Below, one piece after another: positions 58,083 through 64,000 of a stretch of 64,000 nucleotides of DNA. Positions within the stretch are counted from its first letter, which is position 1, and every line of letters starts with the position of its first letter. This DNA is from an uncultured Clostridia bacterium (GTDB lineage Bacteria > Bacillota > Clostridia > Christensenellales > Borkfalkiaceae). The position numbers and the translations under genes were made by a program. Under the pieces are notes generated by a model that ran no database searches, was not told the origin of the DNA, and saw only the letters and a program-made list of their open reading frames with translations. The DNA lies in the NCBI GenBank assembly GCA_947629485.1, contig CANRDX010000001.1, positions 132,663 to 196,662 of the forward strand, in the 5' to 3' direction.

Positions 58083-58500
58083 GGATTCTTGCCCCCGCCT
58101 TCCTTGCCACCCCTCCGAGGGGTGGGTGTCACCTTCGGCGACTGATGAGGGGAAGACCTGCCCCCGTTTACGGGGGCGGGTGTCGAACGAAGTGAGACAG
58201 GTGGGGGTTTCTAATTACGTCATACTGCCCCGCGCGCTCTAAATCGTCATACTGCCCCGCCTGCACGTTCCATTTTGTCGAAGGGCGGCACGAGCCGTAG
58301 CGCGAAGTAGCGCAGTCGAAGTAACACCTTATTCCTGCTGTCCCTGAAAGGGAAAGTACCCGCGAAGCGGGGGAAAGGGTTATAACCCCTCTGTCTCGGC
58401 TACGCCTCGACATCTCCCCTTGCAGGGGCGACAAGCGCTCGCCCCGCAGCTCCCCTACAAGGGGAGCCAAGAAGCGTTTATTTTCTTCATGCAAAAAGAG
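58083..58500. repeat. composite dispersed intergenic repeats
   Basis: CCACCCCTccgAGGGGTGGG, gcccccgtttacgggggc, two tacgtcatactgccccgc units, and an inverted copy of 20317-20400. Confidence 0.77.
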
Positions 58501-58533
58501 GCGTCCGCGCATGCGCGGACGCCCGATTTTTTC
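58501..58533. terminator. bidirectional terminator
   Basis: GCGTCCGCGCATGCGCGGACGC perfect palindrome flanked by A- and T-rich tracts. Confidence 0.82.
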
Positions 58534-58576
58534 TTACGGCAGCCATGAAGTCATAGAATTGCCGTCTGCATATCGC

Positions 58577-61291
58577 TTACGATACCGTGGGAACTTCCAC
58601 TTCCGTTGTCCCGAACGCCGAATAATGGAACACAAACGTAACGCCGTTCATCAACGTGGTGCATTGGAAGGAGACGATCTCGCCCTTGCTCCCGAAGACG
58701 ACTTCGATGTCGGTGAATTCGTAGTCTGTATCTGAAAGCGTTTTCGTGCTCGAAGCGCAGGTATATTTGCCGTCCTGATAGGTGAATTCGCTGAAATCCT
58801 CCGTGAACAGCGCGGGAAGCCCTTGATAGAATGCGACCATTCCGACGGTATCTTCGGCGGATTGTTTCATCCAACTGCCGCCCATTTTCATGTACATATA
58901 ATAATGACCGTTCTCTTTCGCGAAGATCATGTTCATGCCGTCTTGGGTATAGTCGATCGCGTCGCCGTCGAATTTCGCAAGAATGCTGTTGACCGGGGCT
59001 GAGTCGCCCGTCGCTTCCACCGATACGGTAAAGTTGTTCGACCCGAATCCGTTCGCCCACTGCTGTGCGTTCGTCTCGCCGTTGCCCGTGCCGCCTTGCG
59101 ATCCGCCTTCGCCGCCCGTGCCGCCGCCTTCGCCGCCTGTGCCGACGTCTGAGAAATCCGCAGGAAGCTCGAAGTCCGTCTTGCCGTAGTCGTAGCACTT
59201 GAAAGTGTAGTGGTCGGTATCCTCGTCGTCCACGATACGGTCGCAGGCGATATAGGCGAGCTTGCCGTCCGCGAACTTGATTTGGATATTGACGTAGGTC
59301 ATTGTCCAGTCGGGGTCCGGTTCCATCGGAGCGTTCGACTCGATGCCCGCGCCGTGGTATTCATACGCTCCCGTATCCTTGTTATAGGTAAATTGGGAAT
59401 AGCATTCGCGGAATTCGGGGCAGATCAGCGTGTAGGCGATATAGAGATCCCACCTTTCTTTTTCAAGTTCGGAGCGGGTATATTCACCGTCGCCGGATTG
59501 GGAATACATATACATGTTCCCGTCTTCATACGTGACATAGTTTGCGTATTCTCCTTCGACATAGCCGGAGACATACTTATTTCCGCCCTCCGTCTTGCAT
59601 TTTCTGTAAGCGGTGTGCGAATCTTGCACGTCGACAACGGAATACCATTCGATGGTCGAATTATCGAAGGAGCTGTCGGAAAGCGCCGCCCTCCATTGAT
59701 CCTCCGTCACCGTGTCGGAGACGAGTTCGTCGAAGTCCGTATCCTTCGCAAGCACGACGGAGCCTGTGCCGCCACCGCCGCCCTGCTGGGTGTCGTCTAC
59801 GATATTCTCCGTGGGGACTTCCACTTCCGTTTTGCCGAAGGCAGAGAACTCATAGGAGGCGGTGATGCCATTGTTGGTCATCATGAATTTGATCGAGACA
59901 GGCTCATCCTCCACAAAGACTACTTCAATTTCTCTGATTTCGGCGGGGGCATCCATATAGATGATTTTAAGTCCGTCGCAGGTATATTTCCCGTCTGCGA
60001 AGGTGAAGAAAGAGAACTGTTGCGCAAGCTGGGCAAGATAAGAGAGATTTGTCTCGTATGTAAATTGTGCGCCGCTCGTCTCTTTCACTTTATGCCAACT
60101 GTCGTCGTCGGCATGGTAATCGTACTCTACGAAGCCCTCTCCCTCTTTCACGCCGACGAACCTCGTGCCGTCCGACGTGATTTGTTCGCACTCGTTGCCG
60201 TCCATCTTATAGGTCATAGTCATGGTTCCAATGCCGGGGAGAGTTACGGTATTGATGAGCGTGAAGTTATCGGCAGAGGAAAGCCCCACTTCCCACATTT
60301 TTTCGTTCGTCTCGGTGCCCGTGGCGTCGTCGCCCGAATGGGTGTTGTCGGTGTACGTTGCGGGGAACGCGATCTCCGTAGAGCCGACATGGTCCACGGT
60401 AATGCGCTCGTCGCCCTCTTCGTCGTAGCCGCCGACGAGGGTGCAGATGACGCGGACGATCTTCCCGCCGCTCACCGTGATCTCCACGTCTCTCAGCGTG
60501 AACGGATAAGAGAAGTATTCGACTTCGATCTCGGCGGTCGTGTAGACGCCTGCGTTGAAGGCGAGGGCGGCAAAGTTGCTTTCGATCGCCGCCGCCGCGA
60601 CCGTCACCATCGTGCTCGGGTCGAAGATGGCGCTATCATACCTGTCCTCCGTCGTGTCGTCTTTTGTCCACTCCGAAGAGTCGGCATACTTGTTGTACAC
60701 GACGTATTTGGAATTTTCGATATCCCAGATGCGCTCTCTTCCTTCCCATGTCTCATAGTACGTCGTACCGTCGAGTTTCATTGCGGCAACATATTCGCCC
60801 GTCGCAACTCTCACGCGGCTGAGGGTGTAGTTGCTCGTCGTGGAAAACACGGCGGCTTGCTCCTTCCATTCGTCCTCGTCCATCGGCGCATTGTCCGAGG
60901 GCTTGGGAACATCCGTCTTGGTGATGCCGTTTTTGTCGATCGTGATGATACGGTCGGGCGTTTCCTTAGAGGGCGTGCGCAGCTCGTATTCCACCTTGAC
61001 GATCTTGTCGTTCTCGATGGTGATGACGATGTTCTTGCAGGTGAAGCCGCCCGTCGCGGCGATCTCGGGCGCGGTGAACTTTCCGTCCGCATAGGTGAAA
61101 TCCCTGTAATGCGCCGCGAAGATCTGCAATTCTGCGGTGACGCCGCTCTCGGAGATGAATTCCTCCACCGTCGCGCCCCATTCCGTCTCGCCGATGCCGC
61201 CCTTTCCGTCGTCGCTTCCGCAGGCGGCGATCCCGACAGAGAAGAGCATCGCGCAGGCGAGTGCAAGACCCAACAAAGCCTTCTTTCTCAT
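58577..61291 (-). CDS. large lipoprotein with ~4 tandem repeat domains
   Basis: Lipobox GIAAC; recurring ...FTYADGKFT / FTFADGKYTC / FTYQDGKYTC ... SAFGKTEVEVPT units; RBS aaggagg. Confidence 0.82.
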   Translation of the reverse strand: MRKKALLGLALACAMLFSVGIAACGSDDGKGGIGETEWGATVEEFISESGVTAELQIFAAHYRDFTYADGKFTAPEIAATGGFTCKNIVITIENDKIVKVEYELRTPSKETPDRIITIDKNGITKTDVPKPSDNAPMDEDEWKEQAAVFSTTSNYTLSRVRVATGEYVAAMKLDGTTYYETWEGRERIWDIENSKYVVYNKYADSSEWTKDDTTEDRYDSAIFDPSTMVTVAAAAIESNFAALAFNAGVYTTAEIEVEYFSYPFTLRDVEITVSGGKIVRVICTLVGGYDEEGDERITVDHVGSTEIAFPATYTDNTHSGDDATGTETNEKMWEVGLSSADNFTLINTVTLPGIGTMTMTYKMDGNECEQITSDGTRFVGVKEGEGFVEYDYHADDDSWHKVKETSGAQFTYETNLSYLAQLAQQFSFFTFADGKYTCDGLKIIYMDAPAEIREIEVVFVEDEPVSIKFMMTNNGITASYEFSAFGKTEVEVPTENIVDDTQQGGGGGTGSVVLAKDTDFDELVSDTVTEDQWRAALSDSSFDNSTIEWYSVVDVQDSHTAYRKCKTEGGNKYVSGYVEGEYANYVTYEDGNMYMYSQSGDGEYTRSELEKERWDLYIAYTLICPEFRECYSQFTYNKDTGAYEYHGAGIESNAPMEPDPDWTMTYVNIQIKFADGKLAYIACDRIVDDEDTDHYTFKCYDYGKTDFELPADFSDVGTGGEGGGTGGEGGSQGGTGNGETNAQQWANGFGSNNFTVSVEATGDSAPVNSILAKFDGDAIDYTQDGMNMIFAKENGHYYMYMKMGGSWMKQSAEDTVGMVAFYQGLPALFTEDFSEFTYQDGKYTCASSTKTLSDTDYEFTDIEVVFGSKGEIVSFQCTTLMNGVTFVFHYSAFGTTEVEVPTVS

Positions 61292-61513
61292 TCTTTTCCT
61301 CCTTTTTTCCGCGATCGCGGGGGAAAAGAGGCCCCACGATCCCATTTTCTTCTATCATAACAAACGAAGTGCTAAAAAAGTGCTAAAATACGGGGGGGGG
61401 TAGTTGATTTATTTTTTATTTTTTTGTGGCGCGCGCGTGCGAACCTTCTGCCGCCGCGAAGGGGGAAGGGGGGCGAAAATTTTGGGCGGCGGATAAATTT
61501 TCGGGCAAAATTC

Positions 61514-61542
61514 TTGAAAAAATCCCTGCGGTCGGATATAAT
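61514..61542 (+). promoter_or_regulatory. uvrC promoter (possible leaderless mRNA)
   Basis: TTGAAA-17 bp-TATAAT with ATG 6 nt after the -10. Confidence 0.7.
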
Positions 61543-61548
61543 GATGAT

Positions 61549-63360
61549 ATGAGCGAGAGCGCCATTCGCGAAAAATTGAAACTGCTGCCCGACTCCCCCG
61601 GCGTCTACATCATGTTGGATAAGGACGGGACGGTCATCTACGTCGGCAAAGCGCGCATTCTCAAAAATCGCGTGCGGCAGTATTTCCATTCCTCCGAGAA
61701 GCCCGAGAAGGTACAGGCGATGGTGGATTCCGTCGCCGATTTTTCCTACATCGTCACGCCCTCGGAGTTAGACGCGCTTGCCCTTGAAAACACGCTCATC
61801 AAAAAATATAAGCCCAAATACAACATTCTTCTCAAAGACGACAAGACGTACCCCTACATCAAAGTGCACACGGGGGAGGAATTCCCCCGCATCTCCGTGA
61901 CGCGCCGCGTGAAAAAGGACGGGAAGTATTTCGGCCCCTTCATGGGCGGCGTGAACTGCAAGGAGATCGTAGACGTCGTCGCCAAGATCTATCATCTCCG
62001 CACCTGTTCGGTCGCGATCGGCGAAAAGCCCAAGAAGCCCTGCCTCAACCATCATTTGGGGCGCTGTCTCGCACCTTGCGCGCATGAGATCGAAAAAGAG
62101 GCGTACGCGGCGAACGTGGAGCGCGCGCTCGCCTTTTTGGGCGGCGACTACGAGGAAGCGGAGGCGCTTCTCGCCGAGAAGATGGAGAAACTTGCGGAAA
62201 ACGAGCAGTTCGAGCTTGCGCTCGACTACCGCAACAAGATCCGCATGCTCAAAAAACTCGGGCAGAGGCGGATCACCGCCATGCCGCGCGACGTAGACGC
62301 GGACATCTGGGCATATGCTTCCAACGGGCTGTACGCCTGCATTTCCCTTCTCGTGACGCGCCGCGGCGTCATGCAGGGGAGCCTGAATTTCACCCTCGAC
62401 GAGAGCGCGGGCGAGCGGGGCGAGGCGCTCCTCAGCTTTCTTTCGCAGTACTATGCGAATAAGGAGATCCCGCACGAGATCGTGCTCGAAGAACCCTTCG
62501 ACGACAGCCTCTTCGTCGACTATACGCGATCGAAGATGGGGCGCGGCGTGACGATCACCCGCCCGAAATACGGAATTCGCAGGGAACTCTTGGACATGGC
62601 TATCAGAAACGCCGCCGAATACCTCGAAAAATCCGTCTCTGCCATCGCGCACAAGAACGACATGACAAAGAACGCCTGTGCGCGGCTCCGCTCTCTTTTG
62701 GGGCTGAGGCGGTACCCCAAGCGCATGGAATGTTACGATATCTCCAACATTTCTGGCGTGGACAAAGTGGGCAGTATGGTCGTGTTTACCGACGGCGAGG
62801 CGGATAAATACGAATATCGCCGTTTTCGCATCAAAACGGTGGAGGGCGCCGACGATTTCGCCTCCCTCAAAGAAGTCCTTCTCCGCCGTCTTTCCAAACT
62901 CGGAACGGACGACGAAGAACGTTTCCCCAAGCCCCAGCTCATCGTCATCGACGGCGGCAAGGGGCAGCTCTCGGCGGTGAAAGAGATCTTCGACCGCATG
63001 GGCGTGGAGGATATCGACCTCATCGCTCTCGCAAAGCGGGAGGAAGAAGTTTTTACGCTAACCGGCGAGGAGAGCGTCCGTATCGACAGGCGGGACTACG
63101 CGCTGAAAATGCTTCAACGTATCCGCGACGAGGCGCACCGCTTTGCAATTACATACTTCCGCAACCTGCACTCCAAGCGCAACCTCGCCTCCGCGCTCGA
63201 AGAGATCGAGGGCATCGGCAAGCAGAAACGCCTCTCGCTCATGGAGAAGTTCGGCACCATCGACAGGATCATGAACGCCGACGTGGAGGAACTTGCAAAG
63301 ACGGAGGGGATCGGCAGAGAGCTTGCCCTGCGTATCAGGAAGTATTTCGAGGAATTATGA
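61549..63360 (+). CDS. uvrC: excinuclease ABC subunit C
   Basis: KLLPDSPGVYIMLDKDGTVIYVGKARILKNRVRQYF; RPKYGIRRELLDMAIRNAAEYLE; C-terminal HhH. Confidence 0.95.
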   Translation: MSESAIREKLKLLPDSPGVYIMLDKDGTVIYVGKARILKNRVRQYFHSSEKPEKVQAMVDSVADFSYIVTPSELDALALENTLIKKYKPKYNILLKDDKTYPYIKVHTGEEFPRISVTRRVKKDGKYFGPFMGGVNCKEIVDVVAKIYHLRTCSVAIGEKPKKPCLNHHLGRCLAPCAHEIEKEAYAANVERALAFLGGDYEEAEALLAEKMEKLAENEQFELALDYRNKIRMLKKLGQRRITAMPRDVDADIWAYASNGLYACISLLVTRRGVMQGSLNFTLDESAGERGEALLSFLSQYYANKEIPHEIVLEEPFDDSLFVDYTRSKMGRGVTITRPKYGIRRELLDMAIRNAAEYLEKSVSAIAHKNDMTKNACARLRSLLGLRRYPKRMECYDISNISGVDKVGSMVVFTDGEADKYEYRRFRIKTVEGADDFASLKEVLLRRLSKLGTDDEERFPKPQLIVIDGGKGQLSAVKEIFDRMGVEDIDLIALAKREEEVFTLTGEESVRIDRRDYALKMLQRIRDEAHRFAITYFRNLHSKRNLASALEEIEGIGKQKRLSLMEKFGTIDRIMNADVEELAKTEGIGRELALRIRKYFEEL

Positions 63361-64000
63361 GATACAAACTGTTTGTTTCCGATTTCGACGGCACCCTCGT
63401 GCGCGCCGACGGCACAATTTCCAAACGCAATATCGAGGCGATCGCCGCCTACCGCAAGGCAGGGGGGATCTTCGCCGTCTGTACGGGGCGCATGCTCTCC
63501 TCCATTCGTCAAAGGCTTCGAGAGCTTGGGCTGTGCGAGGGGCTTGTCGTCGCCTTTCAGGGCGCGCAGATCGCCGATATCGCAACGGGAAAGCTCCTGA
63601 AAGACGAAGGGTTCTCCCGCGGCGAAGCGCTTGAAGTCGTGCGGTTTTTGGAAGAGAAGGATTATCATATCCACATCTATGCGGGCGAGGATCTCTTCGC
63701 CAACCGCCGCGACGGACTTCTCGAAGCATACGAGAAGATCTGCGGCGTGAAAGGGAGCGTCCCCGACATACCGCTTTCGGACATGGTAGCGGCAAAAGAC
63801 CTGCATGTCAACAAGGCGCTCGTGATGTGCCTCCCCGAGAGACAGGCGGAAGTGCGCGCCGCGATCGAGGAAAAATTCGGCGAAAAATACTTCGTCACGC
63901 TCTCTTCGGAGTGGCTCGTCGAGATTATGCCCAAAAACCAGACGAAGGCTGCCGCGATCGGCTTCCTCGCAAACTACTACCATATCCCCCGCGAGGACAT
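63357..64000 (+). CDS. Cof-type HAD hydrolase, 3' truncated by window end
   Basis: Open frame from ATG overlapping the uvrC stop: MRYKLFVSDFDGTLVRADGTISKRNIEAI...CTGRM...; no stop before window end, so absent from the ORF track. Confidence 0.87.
   Translation, partial: MRYKLFVSDFDGTLVRADGTISKRNIEAIAAYRKAGGIFAVCTGRMLSSIRQRLRELGLCEGLVVAFQGAQIADIATGKLLKDEGFSRGEALEVVRFLEEKDYHIHIYAGEDLFANRRDGLLEAYEKICGVKGSVPDIPLSDMVAAKDLHVNKALVMCLPERQAEVRAAIEEKFGEKYFVTLSSEWLVEIMPKNQTKAAAIGFLANYYHIPRED

Noticed and set aside
59210-61360. 716-aa plus-strand ORF opposite the repeat lipoprotein
   Set aside because: The minus strand has lipobox and a strong RBS; the plus frame is a shadow

Overview
The window reads as a chromosomal segment of a fairly GC-rich, probably spore-forming Clostridia-like bacterium. 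This is inferred from an intact sigK-like gene, mcsA-mcsB-clpC, type III glutamine synthetase and rpoBC. No rRNA, tRNA, CRISPR array, transposase or phage structural gene was recognised. Housekeeping core: mcsA-mcsB-clpC, ung, mtnN, NUDIX, aspS, sigK, glnN, dut, trmB, ispDF fusion, radA, rqcP, rpoB, rpoC, uvrC. Accessory features include: a MATE gene behind a leader with mutually exclusive stems; an APH(3')-like kinase bracketed by long dispersed repeats; two adjacent PD-(D/E)XK-like genes, the first abutting radA; an ECF sigma/RsgI-like pair with a polyaspartate tail; two giant surface proteins; a 4Fe-4S/TlpA redox fusion next to a CxxC-ending membrane protein and an ArsR gene; and several repeat-containing lipoproteins. 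All family names come from reading the translations by eye. No database search was run.
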